From assembly GCF_000382065.1 (NCBI RefSeq), contig NZ_KB907503.1:1-64000 (forward strand): DNA of 64,000 nucleotides, written 5' to 3'. Below are positions 55,338 to 64,000 of the stretch, in pieces. The first letter of the stretch is position 1. Every line of letters begins with the position of its first letter. The position numbers and the translations under genes are program-made. The notes under the pieces were generated by a model, which saw only the letters and a program-made list of their open reading frames with translations, did not search any database and was not told the DNA's origin. The DNA comes from Stenotrophomonas hibiscicola ATCC 19867. GTDB taxonomy: Bacteria > Pseudomonadota > Gammaproteobacteria > Xanthomonadales > Xanthomonadaceae.

Positions 55338-56645
55338 CTAGCGGGACGACCGGAAGTTGTTGCGCAGGCCGTTCCAGCACTGCTGGTAATCGCCCTGGCG
55401 GTGGCCGGCGGCCAGTGCCTGTGCGGTCGGGCGGATCACCGCGCGGGTCTCGAACATGAAGGCCATCGTGTCCTTGATGACATCGGCCTTGGAAAGGTCG
55501 GCATTGGACGCCTTGTCGAAGGTCGGTGCATCCGGGCCGTGGCCGCTCATGCAGTTGTGCAGCGACGCGCCGCCCGGCACGAAGCCTTCGGCCTTGGCAT
55601 CGTAGGCGCCATGCACCAGGCCCATGAACTCGCTGGCGATGTTGCGGTGGAACCACGGCGGACGGAAGGTGTTCTGCGCCACCAGCCAGCGCGGCGGGAA
55701 GATCGCGAAGTCCATGTTGCTGGTGCCCGGGGTGTCGCTGGGCGAATGCAGCACCAGGAAGATCGACGGATCCGGGTGGTCGTAGCTGATCGAACCGATG
55801 GTGTTGAAGCGACGCAGGTCGTAGCGGTACGGCGCGTAATTGCCGTGCCAGGCCACCACGTCCAGCGGCGAATGGTCGATCGGTGCACGCCACAGGCGGC
55901 CTTCGAACTTGGCGATCAGTTCGAAGTCGCCATCCACATCCTCGAACGCCGCATGCGGGGTCTCGAAGTCGCGCGGATTGGCCAGGCCGTTGGAACCGAT
56001 CGGACCCAGGTCGGGCAGCTTCAACAGCGCACCGTAGTTCTCGCAGATGTAGCCACGGCTCGGGCCATCGGGCAGTTCAACGCGGAAGCGCACGCCGCGC
56101 GGGATCACCGCGATCTGCTGCGGCTCGATCTCGATCACGCCCAGCTCGGTCAGCAGGCGCAGCGCGCCCAGCTGCGGCACGATCAGCAGCTCGCCGTCGG
56201 CGTCGTAGAAGTAGCGGCCGACCATGTCGCGGTTGGCAGCGTACAGGTGGATGCCCACGCCGGCATGCGCATCGGGCGAGCCGTTGCCACCCATCGTGTA
56301 CAGGCCTTCGACAAAATCTGTCGGCAGCTCCGGCAGCGGCAGCGGACTCCAGCGCAGCTGGTTCGGCGAGGCCGGCTGTGCGCCGAAATCACAGTGCAGC
56401 TGCGACTGCGCGAACGGAGTGAACTCGCCATGGGTCACCGCCGGGCGGATCCGGTACAGCCAGCTGCGGCGGTTGCTGCCGCGCGGCGCAGTGAAGGCGG
56501 TGCCGGTCAACTGTTCGGCGTACAGGCCGTGGGCCACCTTCTGCGGTGAGTTCTGTCCGACCGGCAGCGCGCCGGCGACTGCCTCGGTGGCGAATTCGTT
56601 GCCGAAGCCGGACTGGTAGCCGCGGGCGGTGATGGCGGGGGACAT
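55338..56645 (-). CDS. hmgA: Homogentisate 1,2-dioxygenase
   Basis: A 435-residue iron dioxygenase that opens the homogentisate ring. It begins [35 protein letters not shown], and the C-terminal blocks are [37 protein letters not shown] (seen here as [28 protein letters not shown]) and [12 protein letters not shown]. The iron ligands His, Glu and His fall in these blocks. The start at 56645 gives the family N-terminus. It is 85 bp downstream of hppD, with a REP and a hairpin between, so it is likely co-transcribed with attenuation. Confidence 0.95.
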   Translation of the reverse strand: MSPAITARGYQSGFGNEFATEAVAGALPVGQNSPQKVAHGLYAEQLTGTAFTAPRGSNRRSWLYRIRPAVTHGEFTPFAQSQLHCDFGAQPASPNQLRWSPLPLPELPTDFVEGLYTMGGNGSPDAHAGVGIHLYAANRDMVGRYFYDADGELLIVPQLGALRLLTELGVIEIEPQQIAVIPRGVRFRVELPDGPSRGYICENYGALLKLPDLGPIGSNGLANPRDFETPHAAFEDVDGDFELIAKFEGRLWRAPIDHSPLDVVAWHGNYAPYRYDLRRFNTIGSISYDHPDPSIFLVLHSPSDTPGTSNMDFAIFPPRWLVAQNTFRPPWFHRNIASEFMGLVHGAYDAKAEGFVPGGASLHNCMSGHGPDAPTFDKASNADLSKADVIKDTMAFMFETRAVIRPTAQALAAGHRQGDYQQCWNGLRNNFRSSR

Positions 56646-56660
56646 GGGAACTCCAGAGAT

Positions 56661-56723
56661 TGCCGGCCAGCGGCCGGCACTACCATTCGGACAGGCAATG
56701 TCGACCGGAAGCCGACATTGCCT
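56661..56723. repeat. REP palindrome and hairpin between hppD and hmgA
   Basis: A GCCGGCC-type REP (56661-56683) ends in CTAC. AGGCAATGTCG (56693-56703) and CGACATTGCCT (56713-56723) form an 11-bp hairpin. No T-run follows on the minus strand, so read-through into hmgA is expected. Confidence 0.65.
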
Positions 56724-56730
56724 GCAGACC

Positions 56731-57843
56731 TTACAGCACGCCGCGGCGGATCTGGTCGCGCTCGATGCTCTCGAACAGCGCGGTGAAGTTGCCTTCGCCG
56801 AAGCCTTCGTTGCCCTTGCGCTGGATGATCTCGAAGAAGATCGGGCCGATGCAGTTCTGGGTGAAGATCTGCAGCAGCTTGCGCTGGTGGGTTTCCGGAT
56901 CGGCATCGATCAGGATCTTGTTCTTGGCCAGGCGCGGCACGTCTTCACCGTGGTTCGGCACGCGCTGGTCGATCACCTCGAAGTAGGTCTCCGGCGTATC
57001 CAGGAAGTCCACGCCCTGCGCGCGCATTGCTTCGACGGTCTCGTAGATGTTCTCGGTGAAGCAGGCGATGTGCTGGATGCCCTCGCCCTTGTACGCGTCC
57101 AGGTACTCGTTGATCTGGCTCTTCGGGTCCGAAGATTCGTTCAGCGGAATGCGCACGATGCCATCGGGCGCGGTCATCGCCTTGGACACCAGGCCGGTCT
57201 TCAGGCCCTTGATGTCGAAGTAGCGGATCTCGCGGAAGTTGAACAGGCGCTCGTAGTAGTCCGACCACTGCTGCATGTTGCCGAAGTACAGGTTGTGGGT
57301 CAGGTGGTCGATGAAGGTCAGGCCGAAGCCGACCGGATGCAGGTCGGCCCCTGCGATCGGCTCGTAGTCGCCATCGTAGATGCTGCCGGCGCTGCCATAG
57401 CGGTCAACCAGGTACAGCATGCAGTCGCCGATGCCCTTGATGACCGGCGCGCTGACCGCCTTGCTGTCCGGCTTGAAGGCGATGGCTTCGGCGCCGTTGC
57501 CCAGCGCGGTCTGGTAGACCTCCTGGCCCGGCTTCTTGAAGCGGATGGCGAAGCCGCACGCGCACGGACCGTGCTTCTCGGCGAAGTCGGCGGCGAACGA
57601 ATCGGGGTCTTCATTGACCAGGAAGTTGACGTCGCCCTGGCGATAGACGGTAATCGGACGCTGCTTGTGCTTGAGCACCGCGCTGAAGCCCATCTTCCGG
57701 AAGTACTCGTGCAGCTCCTGGCCACGGCCGGCCGGGGCGGCGAATTCGACGAACTCGAAGCCGTCGATGCCCATCGGGTTCTCGAAGGTGGTGACCTGCA
57801 TGCCGGGGTTGGGGTGCGAGGCGGTCGGGACTGCGGTATTCAT
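56731..57843 (-). CDS. hppD: 4-hydroxyphenylpyruvate dioxygenase
   Basis: A 370-residue VOC-fold enzyme that makes homogentisate. It begins [39 protein letters not shown]. The conserved blocks [33 protein letters not shown] (with the His ligand), [26 protein letters not shown] and [27 protein letters not shown] are present. The start at 57843 excludes a non-homologous extension. A promoter overlaps the divergent MarR gene's promoter region, so that protein is the probable regulator. Confidence 0.96.
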   Translation of the reverse strand: MNTAVPTASHPNPGMQVTTFENPMGIDGFEFVEFAAPAGRGQELHEYFRKMGFSAVLKHKQRPITVYRQGDVNFLVNEDPDSFAADFAEKHGPCACGFAIRFKKPGQEVYQTALGNGAEAIAFKPDSKAVSAPVIKGIGDCMLYLVDRYGSAGSIYDGDYEPIAGADLHPVGFGLTFIDHLTHNLYFGNMQQWSDYYERLFNFREIRYFDIKGLKTGLVSKAMTAPDGIVRIPLNESSDPKSQINEYLDAYKGEGIQHIACFTENIYETVEAMRAQGVDFLDTPETYFEVIDQRVPNHGEDVPRLAKNKILIDADPETHQRKLLQIFTQNCIGPIFFEIIQRKGNEGFGEGNFTALFESIERDQIRRGVL

Positions 57844-57930
57844 GGCGTGGCTCCGAATCGGTACCGCATCGGTACAAACCAGGTGCGGGCAGGTAGGGAC
57901 CCGGCGAGAATGCAGGGTCTGGACCCACCC

Positions 57931-57959
57931 CTTATAGTTACACTTGAAACCACCAGCAA
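57931..57959 (-). promoter_or_regulatory. Putative hppD promoter
   Basis: On the minus strand TTGCTG (57954-57959) and TATAAG (57931-57936) are 17 bp apart. The interval shared with the divergent MarR gene is 129 bp in total. Confidence 0.55.
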
Positions 57960-57972
57960 GGTGCACCGCAAC

Positions 57973-58464
57973 ATGAGCCCCGATCCCGCCTCGACCCGCC
58001 TGCGTGCCTCGCACGTCCTGCTCGACCTGGAACAGTTCCTGCCGTACCGGCTGAGCGTGCTGTCCAACCGGGTCAGCGGCAACATCGCCAAGCTATACGG
58101 TGATCGTTACGGTCTGGCGATTCCCGAGTGGCGGGTCATCACCATCCTGGCGCTGTACCCGGGCTCCTCGGCCAGCGAGGTCTCCGACCGCACGGCGATG
58201 GACAAGGTGGCGGTCAGCCGCGCCGTGGCCCGCCTGCTGGAGCGCGGCTTCATCAAGCGCGAGACCCACGGCGATGACCGCCGCCGCTCGGTGCTGGCGC
58301 TGTCCGCGGCCGGTTTCGAGGTGTACGAGACCATCGCGCCGATGGTGATCGAGATCACCCGCAAGCTGATGTCGGTGCTGAGCGAGGAGGAGGAACAGCT
58401 GCTGGAAAAGCTGATCCTGCGCTTGGCCGGTGACGGCCTGGAGCGGATGGGCGAAGGCGTCTGA
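57973..58464 (+). CDS. MarR family transcriptional regulator
   Basis: A 163-residue winged-helix regulator. DNA-binding core: LAIPEWRVITILALYPGSSASEVSDRTAMDKVAVSRAVARLLERGFIKRETHGDDRRRSVLALSAAG. The N- and C-terminal helices form the dimer interface. It is divergent from hppD-hmgA, and MarR-type repressors often control homogentisate pathways, so tyrosine-catabolism control is likely by context. The ATG at 57973 is favoured by the family N-terminus. Confidence 0.88.
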   Translation: MSPDPASTRLRASHVLLDLEQFLPYRLSVLSNRVSGNIAKLYGDRYGLAIPEWRVITILALYPGSSASEVSDRTAMDKVAVSRAVARLLERGFIKRETHGDDRRRSVLALSAAGFEVYETIAPMVIEITRKLMSVLSEEEEQLLEKLILRLAGDGLERMGEGV

Positions 58465-58467
58465 AAG

Positions 58468-58545
58468 AAAAAGGGGACGGAGGGGATTAAGTCGTAATGA
58501 GTACAGGTGTGCCTGAAACGACTTAATCCCCTCCGTCCCCTTTTT
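58468..58545. terminator. Perfect 28-bp inverted repeat between convergent genes
   Basis: Arms at 58468-58495 and 58518-58545 are exactly complementary, with inner AGGGGATTAAGTCGT and outer AAAAAGGGGACGG, and a 22-bp spacer. The arms end 3 bp after the MarR stop and directly next to the stop of the opposite gene. The A-run on one side and T-run on the other make it a bidirectional intrinsic terminator. Its sequence also looks like a dispersed element. Confidence 0.75.
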
Positions 58546-59685
58546 TCAGCTCAGGTGCTTGCGCCGCGCGTGGATCCACGGCACCGCCAGCGCCGCGATG
58601 GCACCACCGGCGAAGCCAAGTGATGCAGCAACCGTGGCCGCCTCGACCGCACCGGGCAGCGCCAGCGCCGCCGCCACCAGCAGCAGCGACGGCAGGCCGA
58701 CGAAGGTGCCCAGGAAGAAATGCCAACGCGGTGACCAGGTGTTGAGCTGCAGCAGGCTGACCGGTTGCCAGGCTTCGGATGCGGCCTCTTCGGCGATCTT
58801 CGCCACGGCCTTGGCCAGGTCCACTTCCGGCAGCGCGCGCCCCTGCCGTGCGGTTGCCAACAGCTCGGCCACGGCCTCCACAGGCGGGAAACTGGACGGC
58901 CACGCGACCGGCGCCGGCACGCCATACGCGGTCAGCAGCGGCACGCTCAGCCACGGCGCCACCAGCGGGCGCATGCGACGGCGACCATGCACGCACCAGA
59001 TCTGCGACTGGCCGTGCGCGGTGACGCTGTACAGCGCCAGTTCGTTGGCCGGCGGGTAGCCGAGCATGGTCACCCGTGCCGCCAGGCTGTCCTGGCCCAT
59101 CGCGCGCAGGAAACCGGGGCGGCTACGCCCCTCCTGCATCCACGCCAGGCCGAGTGCACCCACCAGATAGGCCTCGGCCACGTCCTTGCTGCCGGCGGTG
59201 GCGCGTTCGTCGCTAGCCAGGTACCAGGCCAGCGATTTCGGTTCGGCGACATCGTCCAGGCCCCAGCGGCTGTCGTCACCCAGCACATGGCGCACCGGCA
59301 GGCGCGCCGGCGCGGTTTCGCCACGTTCGCCGGGTTGCAGGAACGGCAGCACGCCCTGGATGAAGGTGGACAGTTCAATCGCGCGCACGCCATGGCCCTG
59401 CCACTCCGGTGGCAGCAGCCCGGCCAGCTGGCCATCGGCGGCCAGTGCATCGAGCCGCGATTTCTGCTCGACCAGTTTCTGCACCGCACCCTTCAGCACC
59501 ACGTTATCGGGCAGCGCGATCTGCGGCAGGCGATGGCGCGGCGGTGCCAGGTCGACGGTGGCCTCGCCGGTACCGGCGTCATCCAGCAGCGCCTCCTGCG
59601 GCGGCAGGGTCACGCCCTCGCCTGCTCCACCCTCGGCCAGCTCACTGGCGGGTCCGGGCAATCGTTCGGCGTGGTCGCTGTGCAT
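58546..59685 (-). CDS. Unrecognised protein with two C-terminal membrane helices
   Basis: A protein of about 379 residues. The first ~60 are acidic and Pro/Ala-rich, then a soluble part of ~250 residues contains VKLVEQKSRLDALAAD-like helices, GLLPPEWQGHGVRAIELSTFIQGVLPFLQ and QIWCVHGRRRMRPLVAPWL. The C-terminus has two hydrophobic helices (FFLGTFVGLPSLLLVAAALALP and AATVAASLGFAGGAIAALAVPW) ending in basic residues. I do not recognise the family. Starts at 59706 and 59685 are both possible. A C-tract and REPs precede it. Confidence 0.6.
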   Translation of the reverse strand: MHSDHAERLPGPASELAEGGAGEGVTLPPQEALLDDAGTGEATVDLAPPRHRLPQIALPDNVVLKGAVQKLVEQKSRLDALAADGQLAGLLPPEWQGHGVRAIELSTFIQGVLPFLQPGERGETAPARLPVRHVLGDDSRWGLDDVAEPKSLAWYLASDERATAGSKDVAEAYLVGALGLAWMQEGRSRPGFLRAMGQDSLAARVTMLGYPPANELALYSVTAHGQSQIWCVHGRRRMRPLVAPWLSVPLLTAYGVPAPVAWPSSFPPVEAVAELLATARQGRALPEVDLAKAVAKIAEEAASEAWQPVSLLQLNTWSPRWHFFLGTFVGLPSLLLVAAALALPGAVEAATVAASLGFAGGAIAALAVPWIHARRKHLS

Positions 59686-59795
59686 GGGCGTTCCGGAAGG
59701 TTGCATCGACGGGATGTCGACTGAGGTCCTTGCCGGTAACGGCGAGCGCGTTGCGATATTGAGATGCCGATTCCGGGAATGTGACCGCAACCACA

Positions 59796-59944
59796 GTAGA
59801 TCCACGCCATGCGTGGATGCACTTCTGTGCCGACCAACGGTCGGCACCCACCGGGGATGGCGGTCAGCGGTTGGCATCCGCCGGGGTTGGCGGTCAGCGG
59901 TTGGCACCCACCCACCCCCCCCCCTGCCGGCCAGCGGCCGGCAC
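59796..59944. repeat. REP cluster, 30-bp tandem repeat and C10 tract
   Basis: A GTAG-headed ATCCACG palindrome (59796-59819) and GTGCCGACC/GGTCGGCAC (59827-59847) are followed by two 30-bp direct repeats (59851-59880 and 59881-59910, 27 of 30 bases identical). A run of ten C follows (59915-59924), then a GCCGGCC palindrome (59925-59944). The block lies between two minus-strand genes. Confidence 0.75.
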
Positions 59945-59948
59945 TCCC

Positions 59949-60554
59949 CTATTCCGGTTTGTCGGGTGCCCACTGCTTGAGGAACGCGCTCACCCGCGCA
60001 GGCTGGAACGCCTCGCCCCTGCGCAGCTCAGCGGTCGCCTGCGACACCAGCAGGCCACCATCGGCGTCCAGCACCAGCAGATGCGGATAGTCGCGTTCCA
60101 TCACCGGGAACTGGGCAAGGAACGCGGTGTTGGGCTGCTCGTCGCTGGCGTTGACCTTCACCCACACGTAGTGGGCATCGCGGAAGCGACGCAGGTCGCC
60201 GTTGCCTTCCACCACATCGTCCAGCGCCCGGCAGCGCTCACAGGCGGCGTTGCCGATCTCCAGCAGGATGCGCTTCTTGCCCCGCTGGGCTTCCACCTTG
60301 GCGGTGGCCAGGTCATCGGCGGGGTTGCGGGCCGGGTCGAACTGCGCACCGAGCCCGGCGATGGCGGCGATGTCCGCCGCCACCGGGGTGTTGCCCGAGG
60401 CCACCGGTTCGCTGGGGTCAGCGACCGGTGGCTCGGTGGGTCGGGTATCCAGCGGCTGCGTGGGCTCGGCGGTCGCAGGTGGTTGCGGTTGGGAACAGGC
60501 GCCGATCAGCGCCGCACAGACCACCACTACCGCAGTACCGAGCTTGCTACGCAT
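59949..60554 (-). CDS. Thioredoxin-family lipoprotein
   Basis: A 201-residue exported lipoprotein. The lipobox LIGAC (Cys20) is followed by a Pro/Thr-rich linker to ~50 and a thioredoxin-like domain with redox motif CERC in LLEIGNAACERCRALDDVV. WVKVNASDEQPNTAFLAQFP and LLVLDADGGLLVS continue the fold. Its placement suggests envelope disulfide or metal handling; no partner is adjacent. Confidence 0.82.
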   Translation of the reverse strand: MRSKLGTAVVVVCAALIGACSQPQPPATAEPTQPLDTRPTEPPVADPSEPVASGNTPVAADIAAIAGLGAQFDPARNPADDLATAKVEAQRGKKRILLEIGNAACERCRALDDVVEGNGDLRRFRDAHYVWVKVNASDEQPNTAFLAQFPVMERDYPHLLVLDADGGLLVSQATAELRRGEAFQPARVSAFLKQWAPDKPE

Positions 60555-60573
60555 GCCTTCTACCCTCTCATCA

Positions 60574-62073
<1,500 letters not shown>

Positions 62074-62254
62074 GCGGATTTCCTGGTTCGGTGGATGACG
62101 AGCACGTCCGCTGTGCAGTTGAAGCAACGCGCGAGGATCACCGACTTCTGGCGTTCACGTCAAATACACGCCGTTTGAGGCAGGTGGCAGCCTGCTCCCT
62201 GAACTTGCATCTGAAACGATCCAGTCGCCGGCTGGGATCCAAGCTGAATGGGGA

Positions 62255-63130
62255 TCAACCCAGCGCTGTCGGGGGCGCGGCCTGCAGGCTGGTGCGCACC
62301 TGGAACAGCTCGGGGAAGAAGGTCAGCTCCAGTGCCTTGGCCAGGAAGCCCACGCCGGACGAGCCACCGGTGCCGCGCTTGAAGCCGATCACCCGCATCA
62401 CCGTGCGCATGTGGCGGAAGCGCCACAGCTGGAAGGCGGTCTCCAGGTCCACCAGGTCCTCGCACAGCGCGTACTCGCGCCAGTAGCGGTCGGTGTCCTG
62501 GTAGATGCGTTCGAAGACCGGCTGCAATGCGTCGTCGGCCACGTGCGGCTGGGTCCAGTCGTGGGCCTCGTAGACCGCCGGCACGGGATGGCCGAAGCGG
62601 GCCAGGTACTTCAGGAACTCCTCGTACAGGCTCGGCGCCTCCAGCACGGTGCGCAGCTGCGCCTGCCCGGCCGGGTCATGCTCGAACACCTGCAGCATCT
62701 GCGCGTTCTTGTTGCCCAGCAGGAACTCGATGTAGCGGTACTGCAGCGACTGGAAGCCCGACGACGGGCCCAGCACGTCGCGGAAGCCCATGTACTCGGA
62801 CGGGGTCAGCGTTTCCAGCACCGACCACTGCTCGGTCAGCTGGCGCAGCACCTGCTTGCTGCGCGCCAGCACCTTGCGGCACTGCCAGACTTCATCGCGC
62901 TGCAGGAAGCCGATTGCGGCACGCAGCTCATGGCCCAGCAGCTTCAGCCACAGCTCCGAGGTCTGGTGCTGGATGATGAAGAGCATCTCGTCATGGTGCG
63001 GCGGGCTGGACAGCGGCTGCTGCGCGCTGAGCAGCTGGTCCAGCCGCAGGTAGCCGCCGTAGGTCAGGCGCCCCTGCAGGTCGGTGTGGATGCCGGCTTC
63101 GAGATCGCGTTGGTTGTTGTCGACGGACAT
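62255..63130 (-). CDS. kynA: Tryptophan 2,3-dioxygenase
   Basis: A 291-residue haem dioxygenase. Substrate-binding [19 protein letters not shown] is near residue 50. The haem-proximal histidine lies in [31 protein letters not shown], typical of bacterial TDO. It converts tryptophan to N-formylkynurenine. The start at 63130 excludes a 32-residue extension. No kynB or kynU gene is in the window. Confidence 0.95.
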   Translation of the reverse strand: MSVDNNQRDLEAGIHTDLQGRLTYGGYLRLDQLLSAQQPLSSPPHHDEMLFIIQHQTSELWLKLLGHELRAAIGFLQRDEVWQCRKVLARSKQVLRQLTEQWSVLETLTPSEYMGFRDVLGPSSGFQSLQYRYIEFLLGNKNAQMLQVFEHDPAGQAQLRTVLEAPSLYEEFLKYLARFGHPVPAVYEAHDWTQPHVADDALQPVFERIYQDTDRYWREYALCEDLVDLETAFQLWRFRHMRTVMRVIGFKRGTGGSSGVGFLAKALELTFFPELFQVRTSLQAAPPTALG

Positions 63131-63465
63131 GGGCGGGACCAGATCGGGGGCGGCAAGGGTAGCGCGTTGCCGCCGCGCTGGCAGCCGCCGGGTCCATACC
63201 GGAGCGTGCGGTTGGCCGTGGAGCATCGGCCGATCCCGGGCCTGCGCGTGGAACCGTCCAGGCCGTTGTACTGGCGGTCAGCCAGAGGCGTATTCTGATG
63301 CTTTGCAGCAACGACTGAATACGTTGTTGTTATTGGCCCCCCACCCGCCGGCAGGGGTAAAACGGGGAATCCCCGTGTTGCGGCGCAGGAAGGCTATTCC
63401 GTACGCGTTCCTTAACATGGCGATTCATATCATTTGTAACTTCTCTGTCGAAGGTGCAGTACGCA
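63131..63465. other. Intergenic region between kynA and pdhA
   Basis: 335 bp divergent spacer with no gene. An AT-richer block near 63395-63450 (TTAACAT, ATTCATATCATTTGTAAC) probably holds the pdhA promoter, and the kynA promoter must lie in the first half. A palindrome GGGGAATCCCC occurs at 63364-63374. I see no RNA gene or repeat here. Confidence 0.5.
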
Positions 63466-64000
63466 ATGACGGTTGCCGCTGAATTCAAGATCGAATACCT
63501 GCAGTACCTGGACACGGACGGCACGCTCGTCCGTGACGACCTGCCCGCGTCGCTGCGCGACCCCAAGGTCCTGGTACCGCTGTTCAAGCAGATGCTGTTC
63601 GTACGCACGTTCGACAGCAAATCCATCGCGCTGCAGCGCACCGGCAAGCTGGGCACCTATGCCGCCTGCCTGGGCCATGAAGCCGCGCACGTGGGTATCG
63701 GCGCGGCGATGCAGAAGGACGACGTGTTCGCGCCTTCGTACCGCGAATATGGCGCGATGTTCATGCGTGGCGTGCGCCCGCACGACGTGCTGATGTACTG
63801 GGGGGGCGACGAACGCGGCAACGATTACGGCGGCAACGCGGCCAAGGACTTCCCGTTCTGCGTGCCGATCTCCACCCAGTGCCTGCATGCCGCAGGCGCG
63901 GCGCTGAAGTTCAAGCTCAACAAGGAACCGCAGATCGCGGTGGCGGTGTGCGGCGACGGCGGCAGCTCCAAGACCGACTTCTACGCGGCACTGAATTCGG
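63466..64000 (+). CDS. pdhA: Pyruvate dehydrogenase E1 component, alpha subunit (partial, C-terminus off window)
   Basis: The first 178 residues of an E1-alpha subunit. They read MTVAAEFKIEYLQYLDTDG at the start, then LFKQMLFVRTFDSKSIALQRTGKLGTYAACLGHEAAHVGIGAAM and FAPSYREYGAMFMRGV. The thiamine-pyrophosphate motif begins CGDGGSSKTDFYAALN at the window edge. The family is the heterotetrameric E1 (alpha/beta) type, of pyruvate or branched-chain 2-oxoacid specificity; the downstream genes that would settle this are not visible. Confidence 0.88.
   Translation, partial: MTVAAEFKIEYLQYLDTDGTLVRDDLPASLRDPKVLVPLFKQMLFVRTFDSKSIALQRTGKLGTYAACLGHEAAHVGIGAAMQKDDVFAPSYREYGAMFMRGVRPHDVLMYWGGDERGNDYGGNAAKDFPFCVPISTQCLHAAGAALKFKLNKEPQIAVAVCGDGGSSKTDFYAALNS

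Overview
The window is a GC-rich gammaproteobacterial chromosome segment that looks like Stenotrophomonas, most likely S. maltophilia or a close relative. Three things point there: an adaptor plus two different RND permeases laid out like SmeIJK, a Clp-type CRP homologue, and dozens of short palindromes headed by GTAG (SMAG-type REP sequences) between genes. It is ordinary core chromosome. I see no insertion sequence, prophage, integrase, plasmid gene or CRISPR array.

Layout. 1-9.2 kb: a divergent M20 amidohydrolase (cut by the window edge) and a three-gene RND efflux operon. 9.3-18.1 kb: a TonB-dependent siderophore receptor with a Fur-like site, a YccS-type FUSC transporter, an SDR, an LplT-Aas-type fusion for lysophospholipid recycling, two tandem CD225 proteins and a DUF2752 protein. 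18.1-18.6 kb: a gene-free interval with two long inverted-repeat elements. 18.6-23.1 kb: AmpE-like, NudC, ErpA, bactofilin, a coiled-coil membrane protein and a DUF4126 protein. 23.2-27.3 kb: a degenerate REC-GGDEF-EAL protein coupled to a hybrid histidine kinase that has a REP pair inside its coding sequence. 27.3-31.5 kb: Bfr and Bfd, RppH, tRNA-Met and tRNA-Gln, rplM-rpsI, Coq7 and SugE. 31.7-34.2 kb: SpeD, Clp and a TauE-type exporter.

34.3-41.9 kb: the tryptophan locus trpE-[acyltransferase]-[SIMPL]-trpG-trpD-trpC-[HAD phosphatase], all on the minus strand. A Trp-Trp-Arg-Trp-Trp stretch is encoded just upstream of trpE. 42-46.6 kb: YegS-type lipid kinase, GNAT, Rpe, a short J-domain protein, PurC and an Mpo1-like protein. 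46.9-52.8 kb: a six-gene Mrp Na+/H+ antiporter operon (A/B fused, then C, D, E, F, G). 52.9-55.3 kb: a CaCA exchanger, a lipoprotein and an unrecognised protein.

55.3-64 kb: catabolism of tyrosine (hppD-hmgA with a divergent MarR regulator) and tryptophan (kynA), a POT peptide transporter, a thioredoxin-like lipoprotein, an unrecognised membrane protein, and the start of a pyruvate dehydrogenase E1-alpha gene that runs off the window. Peptide uptake followed by aromatic amino-acid breakdown is a coherent theme for this end.

The least explained signals are the two inverted-repeat elements at 18.1-18.5 kb, the REP pair inside the kinase gene, the Trp-rich leader before trpE, and an orphan plus-strand terminator near 43.3 kb. 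Gene positions and motifs are read directly from the sequence. Family names come from recall of conserved motifs without any database search.
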